Assembly: GCA_003644265.1 (NCBI GenBank)
Contig: QNBX01000058.1
Coordinates: 1 to 24,412, forward strand
Length of the DNA: 24,412 bases
From: Planctomycetota bacterium
Lineage (GTDB): Bacteria; Planctomycetota; B15-G4
Direction: 5' to 3'
In this document: one piece after another, positions 7,101 through 14,303 of the stretch
Layout: each line of letters opens with the position of its first letter
Position numbering within the stretch: position 1 is the first letter of the stretch
Notes under the pieces: model-generated
Databases searched by the model: none
Seen by the model: only the letters and a program-made list of their open reading frames with translations
Told to the model about the DNA's origin: nothing
Program-made: the position numbers and the translations under genes

Positions 7101-10100
7101 GGGCGACGACCTCCGTCGCGTCCTCGTTGTCCGGGGCCTGTTCCTGTCGGAGCGGGAACACGCCGGTCTCGGACACGACCTGACAGGGCTCGCCGCCGCT
7201 TTGCGCGAACGTCGTTCGCAAGGCCTCGTGCCGCCGCACGATCTCGTCCAGAGACCGCTGCAGCGCCGTCAAGTCCAGCGGCCCCTGCCAACGCGACGCC
7301 CGCAGCAGATGATAGGCGCCTGTTCCCGGGACGAGCTGCTCAACGAACCACAGGCGCTGCTGGGCGAACGACAGCGGGACCTGGTGGCCAAGCGGCCGCT
7401 GGGTGATCGCGACCCCCGCCGTTGCAGCCTGCTGCGGTTGCCCAGGCTCCGCCGCCTCGGGCGCCGGCAGATCCTCGTAGCCCAGCAGCGGGGCCAGGGC
7501 TCGTGTGCGCTCGCCCAACTCGGCTGGGTCCAGGTGCTTGCGCCAGCGCTCCGCCACGGCAGGATCAATGCGGCGGTGCTCCTGGAAGCGGATGTCCCCG
7601 ATGCCGCGAGACACCTCATAGAGTCCGTTGGTCATGCGCTTGTCGGGGTCGCCGTACGGGTCCAGCATGGCCTCGTCGAAGGCCACGCCGAGGGTGCCGC
7701 AGATGCGTTCGAGCGTCTCGCGCGGATCGGTCACCAGGTCCTCGTAGCGCACGTGTAACTGGCGCGAGGCGGGCACGTCCTGCAGGAACTCCAGGATGTT
7801 CTCGTTGCTGATCTGCCACAGCAGCTCGCCCAGGTGCCGGGGCGAGAAGGGCTGCTCATGCCGGAAGATGCGATCGAGTCGAACCTCGAGGAACGAGCGA
7901 GTCACCGCACCCGGGTGGCGCACGAGATGCACGTAGAGCGCGCCGTCGAAGTCCTGCTCGGCACGGCGCAGGATCGAGGGCTCGTTGCTGTAGGCCGCCG
8001 TCTTGTCCACGAGCAGACGGCTCCCGGCCCAAGCCTGGAGCTCCGCGTAGAACGCGCGGACGGACGTGCCCTCCTGCTCGAAGGGGGCCATGATCTCCAT
8101 GGCGCGAGCGGCGTCGCACTCGTGCAGGCTCATGATGGCGCGCAGCAGGCCCTCGCGCATGAACGCGTAGCGTCCGGTGCACGCGCTCGCCCGCTCGGCG
8201 AGGGTCTCGAACGACAGCAGCCCCAGCTCCGGCGGGGAGAAGAGCTCGCCATGGCCGGCGAGCATGGCGCGCAGCAGGGTGGAGCCGGACCGGGGCGCAC
8301 TGAGCAGGAACACGGCGGGAGCATTGCGCGCGCCAACGTCCGCGTCGGGAGCGCGCCGTGGCAGCGCGGGGATCAGCGCGCGCAGCCTGGCTCCCTGCTC
8401 GACGGTGACCCGCGCCGCCGCCGCGCCCTGCTCCGTGGGGGCCTGTCCTGTCAGCTTCGGCACGGAGTCCGCGTAGTGCTGCTCAAGGTACTCGGCCAGC
8501 TCGGCCACGGTGGGCGCCTCGAACAGCGCGGTCACGTAGAGGGTCTCCCCCAGACGGGACTGCAGGGTGTTCACGACCGCGGCCGCGCGTAACGAGTCGC
8601 CGCCGAGATCGAGAAAGGCGTGGTGCACTCCCACGCGTTCCACGCCCAGCGCGCTGGCCCACAGCTGCACCAGCTCGCGCTCGAGCGGGGTGCGCGGCTC
8701 GGTGTGGCGCCCCGCCAGCGTCGGGCGTCGCCAGTCGGGTTGGGGCAGCGCTCGCCGGTCGAGCTTGCCGTTGGGCGTGAGCGGCAAGGCGTCCAGGCAC
8801 ATGAAGGCGCTGGGCACCATGTAGTCCGGCAGGCGCGTGCGAGCCGCCGCCCGCAGGGCTCCGGTCGACGGAGGCGCCTGGCCCTCGTCAATGAGGACGT
8901 AACCCACCAGCCTCTGTCGCCCTGCGTCATCGACCCGGACCGCGGTTGCGGCTGCCCGTACCTGCTCGTGCTGCTCCAGCGCGAGCTCGATCTCGCGCGG
9001 TTCGACGCGGTAGCCGTGCAGCTTGAACTGCGCGTCCTTGCGGCCCACGAACTCCAGCGTGCCGTCCGGGCGCTCGCGTCCCAGGTCACCCGTGCGATAG
9101 AGCGTGCGCTCCGTTCCGTCTGGGTCCGGAGAGAAGGCGCTCGTGCTGAGGCTGTCGCGCTTCCAGTAGCCGGGCGCGACGGCCTGCCCGATGATGGCGA
9201 TCTCGCCCACGCGCCCTTGGGGCCCGCCCGTCGCGTCGAGCAGTCGCACCTCGGTCGCGTCGACCGGCCGCCCGATGGGGACGCGGCCGGTCGCATCGGC
9301 GCCGTCGGCGTCGGTCACTGCGTGCAGCAGCGCGAGGCTCGACTCGGACATGCCGTAGAGGTTCCACAGTCCCGTGCTGGGGCCGAAGTGCTTGCGCTGC
9401 AAGCGGACGTCAGAGGGCAGCACGTCCTCACCACCCAGGACGACGGTGCGCACGTCGGACAGCATGCCCCGGGTGAGCCCTTCGGCCAGGTAGCGGAAGG
9501 CCGATGGCGTCGAGTGGTAGACGGTGATCGCCTGTGCATCCAGCCACGTCAGCAGGTCGGGCAGGCTCCAGACGCGCAGGGGAGCCGGGCACAGGGTGGC
9601 GCCCGACAGCAGCGCTCCGAAGATGTCCAGCACCGCGCCATCAAAGGTAGGAGAGGAGAGCAGCGTCACTCGATCCTGGGGGCCGATACCCATGGCCCGG
9701 GCATACGTCATGGAGTGGTGAAGCACTCCGCGGTGGGTCTGGAGCACGCCCTTGGGCGCCCCCTCCGAGCCGGATGTGTAGAGCACATAGGCCACATCGT
9801 CGATCGAGCCGCCCGCGAGCGACGACTCGTCACTCGGCGGCTGCAGCGTCTCGAAGGCCAGCACAGGCCGTTCCGGGCCGGCCAGTTCGTGGGCTCGCTC
9901 TGCGTTGGCAGCATCGCAGACGATCAGCGTGGCGCCCGCGTCCTCGACCACGAAGCGTGAGCGCGCCACGGGATACGCGGGGTCGAGCGCGACGTAGGAA
10001 CGCCCGGCCGAGAGGGCACCGAACAGACTGGCCACAAAGGGAGCGCCTGGATCGAAGAGCAGGGCCACTCGCTGCTCGCTCCCAGCTCCGGCGCAGGCCT

Positions 10101-10275
10101 GCACAGCGCTGGCAACGGCGCGCACCTCTCTCAGCAGGTCAGCGTAGGTCCAGCGGTGCTCAGGAGTGAGGATGGCCAGCTGGTCCGGCGATGCGGTCGC
10201 CTGAGCGCCCAGGCGCTGCTCAAGCCGCTGTCCGGACGGGGCCGGGTCCGTCCGGGCAGTCTGTTGTGTAGCGAT
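4183..10275 (-). CDS. NRPS: A-PCP-sulfotransferase-C-A-PCP, no release domain
   Basis: Predicted 2030-residue dimodular nonribosomal peptide synthetase. Order (ATC-start numbering): adenylation A1 about 20-520 (TSGSEGAPKG, YRTGDLG, NGKLDR); carrier PCP1 about 530-605 (LGGDS, phosphopantetheine Ser 561); sulfotransferase about 655-935 (APRSGSTLLRAML for the PAPS 5'-phosphosulfate loop near 660, VRHPGAVTRSFLE for the 3'-phosphate site near 785, VRYEDLVTDP); condensation about 965-1400 (HHIVADG, 1096-1102); A2 about 1420-1930; PCP2 about 1940-2010 (RGGHS, Ser 1970). There is no condensation domain before A1, so this is a loading subunit. There is also no thioesterase or reductase, so the chain must pass to another protein. 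The A2 pocket reads DAFWLGGTFK by alignment to GrsA, one change from the valine code. A1 reads about DGLHVGLLAK, with no specificity I recognise. The frame is open and coding up to ATC 10275; the first GTG (10125) would cut into A1. Confidence 0.93.
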   Translation of the reverse strand: MATQQTARTDPAPSGQRLEQRLGAQATASPDQLAILTPEHRWTYADLLREVRAVASAVQACAGAGSEQRVALLFDPGAPFVASLFGALSAGRSYVALDPAYPVARSRFVVEDAGATLIVCDAANAERAHELAGPERPVLAFETLQPPSDESSLAGGSIDDVAYVLYTSGSEGAPKGVLQTHRGVLHHSMTYARAMGIGPQDRVTLLSSPTFDGAVLDIFGALLSGATLCPAPLRVWSLPDLLTWLDAQAITVYHSTPSAFRYLAEGLTRGMLSDVRTVVLGGEDVLPSDVRLQRKHFGPSTGLWNLYGMSESSLALLHAVTDADGADATGRVPIGRPVDATEVRLLDATGGPQGRVGEIAIIGQAVAPGYWKRDSLSTSAFSPDPDGTERTLYRTGDLGRERPDGTLEFVGRKDAQFKLHGYRVEPREIELALEQHEQVRAAATAVRVDDAGRQRLVGYVLIDEGQAPPSTGALRAAARTRLPDYMVPSAFMCLDALPLTPNGKLDRRALPQPDWRRPTLAGRHTEPRTPLERELVQLWASALGVERVGVHHAFLDLGGDSLRAAAVVNTLQSRLGETLYVTALFEAPTVAELAEYLEQHYADSVPKLTGQAPTEQGAAAARVTVEQGARLRALIPALPRRAPDADVGARNAPAVFLLSAPRSGSTLLRAMLAGHGELFSPPELGLLSFETLAERASACTGRYAFMREGLLRAIMSLHECDAARAMEIMAPFEQEGTSVRAFYAELQAWAGSRLLVDKTAAYSNEPSILRRAEQDFDGALYVHLVRHPGAVTRSFLEVRLDRIFRHEQPFSPRHLGELLWQISNENILEFLQDVPASRQLHVRYEDLVTDPRETLERICGTLGVAFDEAMLDPYGDPDKRMTNGLYEVSRGIGDIRFQEHRRIDPAVAERWRKHLDPAELGERTRALAPLLGYEDLPAPEAAEPGQPQQAATAGVAITQRPLGHQVPLSFAQQRLWFVEQLVPGTGAYHLLRASRWQGPLDLTALQRSLDEIVRRHEALRTTFAQSGGEPCQVVSETGVFPLRQEQAPDNEDATEVVARVVREESGTAFDLTRGPLVRARIVRISDEDHVLVYDVHHIVADGVSLELLWDELVVLYRAFVAQRQSPLPRLPIQYGDFACWQRSPGQEADLARLLPYWQEQLRDVATLELPVDRARPLRPSFQGAVESIRLPAALTDAVRTCGREHGATVFMVLLAAFKALLQRYSGQTDLVVGSPIAARRRSETQPLIGFFVDMLVLRTDLSQDPSFAALLGRVRKVALEAYEHSELPFERLIEALVVDRDQSRNPLFQVSFSHRQQQERGQQVPGLHVDRLPIDAGTVRFDLEVRALESDEHIDLSLTYATELFDAATIRSLAERFQRLLEIVLSDSARPLSQIKLITDAERQLLATWNDTVRDHPRDGSIHGVFAEQVSATPDAVALVFGELQWTYAQLDRRANQLAHQLQAWGVGHEDFVGLCVERSLEMVVGVLAILKAGGAYVPLDPSYPSSRLEFMLQDTGATLLLTQEELRAQLPAFDGTIVTLDTLAEELAQWPESAPRSEAAANSLAYVIYTSGSTGRPKGVCVEHRSVLRLVSNTNYVELGPDEVFLQFAPISFDASTFELWGSLLNGSRLVIVQQQPSLQQLADTIAEHGVTTLWLTAALFKQMADLHADQLGGVRQLLAGGEELSSVHVQRFLATLEDRRLINGYGPTENTTFTCCHVMTRHTRIGRSVPIGPPVTNTQVYVLDEDMQLSPVGIPGRLYAGGDGLARCYLNDAELTARKFVQDPFRDDPGARLYDIGDQARWLPDGTLEFLGRKDHQVKLRGFRIELGEIETALVRHPALREAAVLCQGEASGDKKLVAYVVPVDSSGADPSGAELQIGDLRQHLMHALPSYMVPSTFAVLDRLPLSANGKLDRAALGRIDAVQTEEQGEYVEPRTPTEERIALIWAGLLGVDRVGIHDDFFVRGGHSLMAMQVISRLREELEVELPVQEMFSSPTVAGLAEVVDVLRWAATDHKDPDVVVDGEDFEL

Positions 10276-10288
10276 TGTCCACGCCTCC
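10273..10288 (-). promoter_or_regulatory. Ribosome binding site with probable ATC start of the NRPS
   Basis: On the minus strand GGAGG (10288-10284) is followed after eight bases by ATC (10275-10273) and then an open frame reading ATQQTARTDPAPSGQRLEQR into A-domain motif 1. No in-frame ATG, GTG or TTG exists between the upstream stop (just past 10315) and the GTG at 10125, which lies inside the adenylation domain. The broken second copy keeps the same arrangement: GGAGG at 2668-2664, ATC at 2655. Three of the six codon changes between the copies over the 50-codon extension are silent in this frame. Confidence 0.6.
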
Positions 10289-10319
10289 GCATGCCTAGCT
10301 GTGCCGTCCGAAGATGTTG

Positions 10320-10390
10320 TTCATCCGGGACTCGCAATGAACACGGGATTGCTTGACGACCCTTCGGCCAAGGAGGCTGTCCCGGATGAA
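10320..10390 (-). promoter_or_regulatory. Predicted three-way-junction leader element or operator
   Basis: A perfect 12-bp inverted repeat, TTCATCCGGGAC (10320-10331) and GTCCCGGATGAA (10379-10390), encloses two small hairpins: GCAAT/ATTGC (10334-10338, 10348-10352) and CCTT/AAGG (10361-10364, 10370-10373). It lies about 45 bases upstream of the NRPS start, in the likely 5' leader. It is absent upstream of the broken copy. It has no T-run on either side, so it is not a standard terminator. It could be a structured RNA or the binding site of a dimeric regulator. Function is unknown. Confidence 0.4.
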
Positions 10391-10414
10391 GCAGAATAAA
10401 AACACCGGGAAGGC

Positions 10415-10443
10415 GCTGAAGCTCCGACCGGAGCTGGTTCAGC
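10415..10443 (-). terminator. Possible terminator hairpin upstream of the NRPS leader
   Basis: GCTGA/TCAGC (10415-10419, 10439-10443) encloses AGCTCC-GACC-GGAGCT (10420-10435). On the minus strand a TTTTT run (10402-10398) follows 12 bases later. It could end transcription of the gene whose stop is at 10560, or attenuate readthrough into the NRPS. The gap to the T-run is longer than usual. Confidence 0.3.
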
Positions 10444-10535
10444 TGGTAAGAGCTGCGGCGCGCGTCGGTGCCCGGGCCGCGCGGGGGGAGCTGCTTGACG
10501 CGGCTTGCCCGGGTGAAGCTGGGTGGACGAGTCCG

Positions 10536-10552
10536 CGCTCGCCGGGCGAGCG
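10536..10552 (-). terminator. GC hairpin just past the stop at 10560
   Basis: CGCTCGC (10536-10542) and GCGAGCG (10546-10552) form a perfect 7-bp stem with a three-base loop, seven bases beyond the stop codon of the minus-strand gene. There is no T-run. The rest of 10276-10559 holds the elements listed separately, and I see no gene in it. Confidence 0.3.
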
Positions 10553-10559
10553 GCCGCCC

Positions 10560-11594
10560 TCAGGACGTCTCGTCGAAGCCGAGGTCGAAGAAGAAGGCGT
10601 CGGAGCTGTCGAGGTCCTGAAGGTAGGCGTGGAAGTCGATGCGGTCGTCGCTGGCGATGGCCTGCTGGCCCACTAGTTCGTCCACTACGCGCTCCGGCAG
10701 CGAGGCGTCGGCGGTCAGGTCCTTGCCGGCGTAGCTGCCCTCCAGCCGCACCAGTCCTGCGCTCTGCAGCGGCCGCAGCATGTGCCGGCGGCGCAGGATG
10801 TCCTCCTCGCTCTCGCACACCAGGCGCACCAGGTCGACGGCGTCCACCACGCCCAGGCCCTCCAGCAGCTCCTGGAACAGCAGCGTCACCAGCACCACCA
10901 GGCTGTCCAGGTCGAGGCCGTGCTCGTTCTTGAGTCGCAGGATCGGCAGCTCGGCGTCGTCGGTGGCGGCCAGACGCGAGGCCACATGCGCGGCGGCCTC
11001 GCGGGCCCGGCGCGCCACGACCTCGGCGCCGTCGGGCGAGTCGAGCCCTACGCCCACCCACGGGTCGAGCGAGAAGATGCGCGCGGCGCGGCGGCGGTAG
11101 GCCAGGGACAGGCGCCGCAGGTCGGTCAGCAGCTCGCCGTGGCTGCGGTAGGGGCCCCGCGGCAGGGGCCGGCGCGGCTGGGCTTCGTGGCCGGCGGCCT
11201 CACAGGCGAGGCGCAGCAGATGGTCGGCCACGCGCCAGCAGGTGGCGTGGGCCTCGGCCGGGTGGGGCGGAGCCACGTCCGGCACCAGCAGGCCCGAGGC
11301 CAGCAGCGGGCTCTCGGCGCCCAGGTGGCACAGCGCGTCCAGGCGCCCGGCGCTGGTGGGGGCCGCTGCCGCCACGAGCTCATCGCCCGTGAGCTGGGGC
11401 CGGCCAGCCAGGCGCGCCGCCAGCGCGACCAGCAGCAGCCCCACGTCCAGGTCGTCCAGGCCGGCGGCGGCCAGAGGGCCGAACAGGACGCCCTCGGTGG
11501 GGCGTCCGGCCAACAGCGCAAGCAGGCCCGGATCGTGCCGATCGACGGCATCGAGCAGGGTCCGCAGCGCGAGTCGTTCGCAGGGGCTAGGCAT
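10560..11594 (-). CDS. Uncharacterised protein, resembles N-terminal region of some AAA+ ATPases
   Basis: The 344-residue product is Leu/Ala-rich and mostly helical. It has no signal peptide, membrane span or Walker motif. Two repeated patterns stand out. One is a helical segment followed by a 'gain' element (LDALCHLGAESPLLASGLL), repeated in spirit near the C-terminus (RRRHMLRPLQSAGLVRLEG). The other is a central stretch with LKNEHGLDLDSLVVLVTLLF. Such wing-like repeats occur ahead of AAA+ modules in large bacterial ATPases, but no ATPase follows here, so this is a weak resemblance from memory. It ends with an acidic, Phe-rich tail (SSDAFFFDLGFDE), possibly a binding peptide. I chose ATG 11594, which has GGAG four bases upstream; ATG 11618 and an upstream start near 11675 are alternatives. 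It is divergent from mgtE, and the 156 bp between them shows no clear promoter. Confidence 0.6.
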   Translation of the reverse strand: MPSPCERLALRTLLDAVDRHDPGLLALLAGRPTEGVLFGPLAAAGLDDLDVGLLLVALAARLAGRPQLTGDELVAAAAPTSAGRLDALCHLGAESPLLASGLLVPDVAPPHPAEAHATCWRVADHLLRLACEAAGHEAQPRRPLPRGPYRSHGELLTDLRRLSLAYRRRAARIFSLDPWVGVGLDSPDGAEVVARRAREAAAHVASRLAATDDAELPILRLKNEHGLDLDSLVVLVTLLFQELLEGLGVVDAVDLVRLVCESEEDILRRRHMLRPLQSAGLVRLEGSYAGKDLTADASLPERVVDELVGQQAIASDDRIDFHAYLQDLDSSDAFFFDLGFDETS

Positions 11595-11750
11595 GATTCT
11601 CCAGGTCTCCTCAAGCATAGGCGCAATTCGGCGAGTGGTGACCGCCGGGGGCCGCGGCCGGGGCGCGGACCGCAATCGACGCGTGGAGCGGGCCGCAGCA
11701 GACGGCTACCCTGCCTGTTGCTGCCGCCCTCCCCACCGCGATCCGGCGCC

Positions 11751-13130
11751 ATGGACACCCCCGACATCCAGCAGATCGTCCAGAGCCTGGAGGGCCGCAA
11801 CGCCCCCAGCTCGGTGGCGGAGGTGCATCCGGCCGACATCGCCGCGGCGCTGCTCGACCTGGATGTGGGCGCCCGGCGCCTGATCCTGGCCCTGCTCAGC
11901 GACGCCAAGGCGGCGCAGGTGCTCTCGGAGGCCGACGACCGCACCCAGGAAGAGCTGCTGGAACTGCTCGACCTGCCACGCCTGACGCGGCTGGTGATCG
12001 AGATGGACCCCGACGACGCGGTGGACCTGCTCGAGAACCTGCCCGAGCAGACGCGCGGCGCCGTCATGGGTCACCTGGATGAAGAGACCCGGCGCGACGT
12101 CGACATGCTGGGGGGCTACGAGCCCGAGTCGGCCGGCGGCATCATGACCAGCGAGGTCGTGGCGGTGGGCAGCAACGAGACCGTGGGCTCGGCCATGACC
12201 AAGCTGGCCAGCGCCGAGCAACCCGAGGTCATGGGCGAGGCGTTTGTGCTGGACCCTGCCGGCACGCTGGTGGGCTTTGTCGATCTCAAGTCGCTGCTCA
12301 ACGCCCAACCCGAGGACCCCGTGGCGACGGTGATGGACCCGGACGTGGTCAGCATCGAGGCCTCGGCTGACCAGGAAGAGGCGGCGCGGCTGGTGGACCG
12401 CTACAACCTGCCTTCGCTGCCGGTGGTCGACCCCGCCGGGCGCCTCAAGGGCGTCATCACCGCCGACGACATCATCGACGTGCTGGCGGAGGAGGCCAGC
12501 GAGGACATGCTGCGCCTGGCCGGCACGGGCGTGGTGCACCCCACCAGCGAGCGCATCCTGGTGCGTCTGCGCGCCCGCGCGCCGTGGCTCAGCGTGACCC
12601 TGGCCGGTACGTTCCTGGCGGGCATGCTGATCGAGTACGTGGAGGCCACCTGGTTCGACGGCGGCAGCAGCGGCGGTAGCAACGGCGCCAACGAGGACTT
12701 CAAGGCGCTGCTGTACTTCATCCCGCTCGTCGGCGGCATGGCGGGCAACGTGGGCAGCCAGTCGTCCACCATCATGGTGCGCGGTTTCGCCACCGGCGAG
12801 GTCGACCCCAAGCGGCCCATGCGTGTGCTGCCGGGCGAGATCATCATCGCCCTGTTCATCGGCCTGCTCGCGGGCGTGTTGGCGGGGCTGGCCGCCATGG
12901 TCTGGCACGAAGACCGCGCCTGGATCGGCCTGGTGGTGGGCACGGCCCTGCCCTGCGCCATCCTGGTGGCGGCCTTCGCCGGCACGCTGGTGCCCTTCGC
13001 CTGCAACCTCGTGAAGGTCGATCCGGCCTACGCCAGCGGTCCGTTTCTGCTCACGCTGAACGACATCGCGGCCTACCTGATCTACTTCGCCGTGGCCCTG
13101 GGGCTGATGCGCGCCCTGGGTGTGGGCTGA
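11751..13130 (+). CDS. mgtE: MgtE-type Mg2+ channel
   Basis: The 459-residue product has the standard MgtE layout. It starts with an N-terminal helical superhelix (about 20-125: HPADIAAALLDLD, EMDPDDAVDLLENLP). Two CBS domains follow (about 130-250: GGIMTSEVVAVG, VMDPDVVSIEA, YNLPSLPVVDPAGRLKGVIT), the cytosolic Mg2+ sensor. A plug helix leads to five membrane spans (about 275-455). The pore signature PLVGGMAGNVGSQSS (325-339) and the conserved Asp of LNDIAAYLIYF (about 438), the selectivity residue in Thermus MgtE, are both present. A Gly/Ser/Asn stretch (304-314) lengthens the loop after the first span. The ATG at 11751 has no good ribosome site, so the mRNA may be leaderless. No M-box riboswitch is visible upstream. 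GGAGG for the next gene begins immediately after the stop codon. Confidence 0.93.
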   Translation: MDTPDIQQIVQSLEGRNAPSSVAEVHPADIAAALLDLDVGARRLILALLSDAKAAQVLSEADDRTQEELLELLDLPRLTRLVIEMDPDDAVDLLENLPEQTRGAVMGHLDEETRRDVDMLGGYEPESAGGIMTSEVVAVGSNETVGSAMTKLASAEQPEVMGEAFVLDPAGTLVGFVDLKSLLNAQPEDPVATVMDPDVVSIEASADQEEAARLVDRYNLPSLPVVDPAGRLKGVITADDIIDVLAEEASEDMLRLAGTGVVHPTSERILVRLRARAPWLSVTLAGTFLAGMLIEYVEATWFDGGSSGGSNGANEDFKALLYFIPLVGGMAGNVGSQSSTIMVRGFATGEVDPKRPMRVLPGEIIIALFIGLLAGVLAGLAAMVWHEDRAWIGLVVGTALPCAILVAAFAGTLVPFACNLVKVDPAYASGPFLLTLNDIAAYLIYFAVALGLMRALGVG

Positions 13131-13142
13131 GGAGGCGCCCCG

Positions 13143-14303
13143 GTGCCCGGCAGCGCACCCCTCCGCTCGCTGCTCCGGCGTCGGCTCGTGCTGGCCCTGC
13201 TGGTGCTGCTGCCGGCGCTGCTGGCCCGAGGCTGTGTGTTCTCCAGCTACGCGGTTCGGTCGGCGTCGATGGAGCCCGCTATCCTCAGCGGAGATCACCT
13301 GCTCGTGCTGCGCGCTCCGGCTGACTTCCGCGCTTTGCGCCGCTGGGACGTGGCCGTTTTGCACCGGGACGTGGACGACGACGTGCCCGAGGGCTTCGGC
13401 GCGGTGGTCAAGCGCGTCGCCGGTCTGCCGGGCGAGTTTGTGCAGATCCGCCGGGGCGACGTCTGGACTGGGCCGGCCGCCGACCGGCTGGAGCTCGCGT
13501 CGCGCTCCGACGCGTTGGTGCGCTCCATGCTCGTGCCCGTGCATCGCAGCGACGACCTGGGTGCGCCCTGGATCTGGTCGGGGCCGACGCTGCCCGAGCG
13601 CGTGCCGGAGCAGGGCGTGCGTCTGTCGTCTGGAGAGGGCGCCGCCCTGGCCAGCTACGGCCGCGCCCTGCGCGACGGCACGCTGCGGGCCGAGGGTGCG
13701 GAGCTGGTGGCCGACACGGCGCTGCGCGTGGTGGTGGGGCGCCTCGACGGCACGCTGCTGCTGGGCCTCCGCGAGGGCGTGGACCTGTACCGCGTGCGCC
13801 TGGCCGACGCGGCCCGCGGCGGCGCCAGTCTGCACCACAACCTGGCCTCAGGTCCGCTCTGCGAGGAGCCTTCGTTTGCCGGCGTCGCGCGCGGCGCCGA
13901 GGTGCTGTTCTGGAACGTGGACCACCGCCTGCGCGTGTTCGTGGACGGGCGCCTGGTGCTGTCGTTCGACGGCAACAGCGGCACGGCCCAGGCCCCCGGT
14001 ACCACTCTGCTCAACACCCCCGAGGTCGGCGTGGAGGGTGGCGAGCTGCTGCTGCGCGAGGTCGAGGTGCTGCGCGACGTGCATTACGGCTCCCAGGGCA
14101 GCTACGGCCACGCCGGCGCCACCCTGCCGGTGTGCCGGGTGCCCTCCGACGGCCTGTTCGTGCTGGGCGACGCCAGCGTGAGCTCGCGCGACAGCCGCCA
14201 CTTCGGGCCGGTCTCGACGGACCTTCTGCTGGGGCGCCCGCTGGCGCGCTACCAGCCCTGGGCGCGGGCGCGCTGGTTCGGCTCTGCGGGGCTGGCGCCA
14301 TGA
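13143..14303 (+). CDS. lepB: Signal peptidase I with a large inserted beta-rich domain
   Basis: This is a membrane-anchored serine protease that removes signal peptides of exported proteins. The 386-residue product starts with a basic N-terminus and one membrane span (14-33). The S26 boxes follow: RSASMEPAILSGD with nucleophile Ser42, RWDVAVLHRD, VVKRVAGLPGE with the general base Lys90, and the late box GLFVLGDASVSSRDSRHFG (about 336-354). The usual GDN is GDA here. Between the third and last boxes lie about 220 residues, far more than the Escherichia coli cap. They include GAEVLFWNVDHRLRVFVDGR and other strand-like repeats resembling a LamG/concanavalin-type sandwich. GTG 13143 is chosen because GGAGG (13131-13135) lies seven bases upstream. 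The stop overlaps the next gene in ATGA, which suggests cotranscription with mgtE and the sigma operon. Confidence 0.88.
   Translation: MPGSAPLRSLLRRRLVLALLVLLPALLARGCVFSSYAVRSASMEPAILSGDHLLVLRAPADFRALRRWDVAVLHRDVDDDVPEGFGAVVKRVAGLPGEFVQIRRGDVWTGPAADRLELASRSDALVRSMLVPVHRSDDLGAPWIWSGPTLPERVPEQGVRLSSGEGAALASYGRALRDGTLRAEGAELVADTALRVVVGRLDGTLLLGLREGVDLYRVRLADAARGGASLHHNLASGPLCEEPSFAGVARGAEVLFWNVDHRLRVFVDGRLVLSFDGNSGTAQAPGTTLLNTPEVGVEGGELLLREVEVLRDVHYGSQGSYGHAGATLPVCRVPSDGLFVLGDASVSSRDSRHFGPVSTDLLLGRPLARYQPWARARWFGSAGLAP

Noticed and set aside
10264..10282. Short GTG-initiated frame in the NRPS leader as an upstream peptide
   Set aside because: GTG sits only one base from GGAGG, too close for initiation, and between the copies its codons change amino acids while the NRPS frame keeps silent changes.
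1..10290. Mobile element as the cause of the rearrangement
   Set aside because: I looked for transposase motifs, terminal inverted repeats and target-site duplications around the NRPS debris and saw none. Only the 22-bp tandem duplication marks a break point.
10336..10398. 20-codon plus-strand frame starting ATGAACACG
   Set aside because: It has no ribosome site, lies inside the inverted-repeat element and has no sign of selection. It is more likely chance.
10782..11750. Upstream extension of the mgtE frame
   Set aside because: It is antisense to the minus gene 10560-11594. The MgtE family start matches ATG 11751.
11706..13838. 710-codon minus frame opposite mgtE and the signal peptidase
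   Set aside because: It spans two recognised genes and has a His/Gln/Ala-rich composition typical of antisense of GC-rich coding DNA. No domain is visible.
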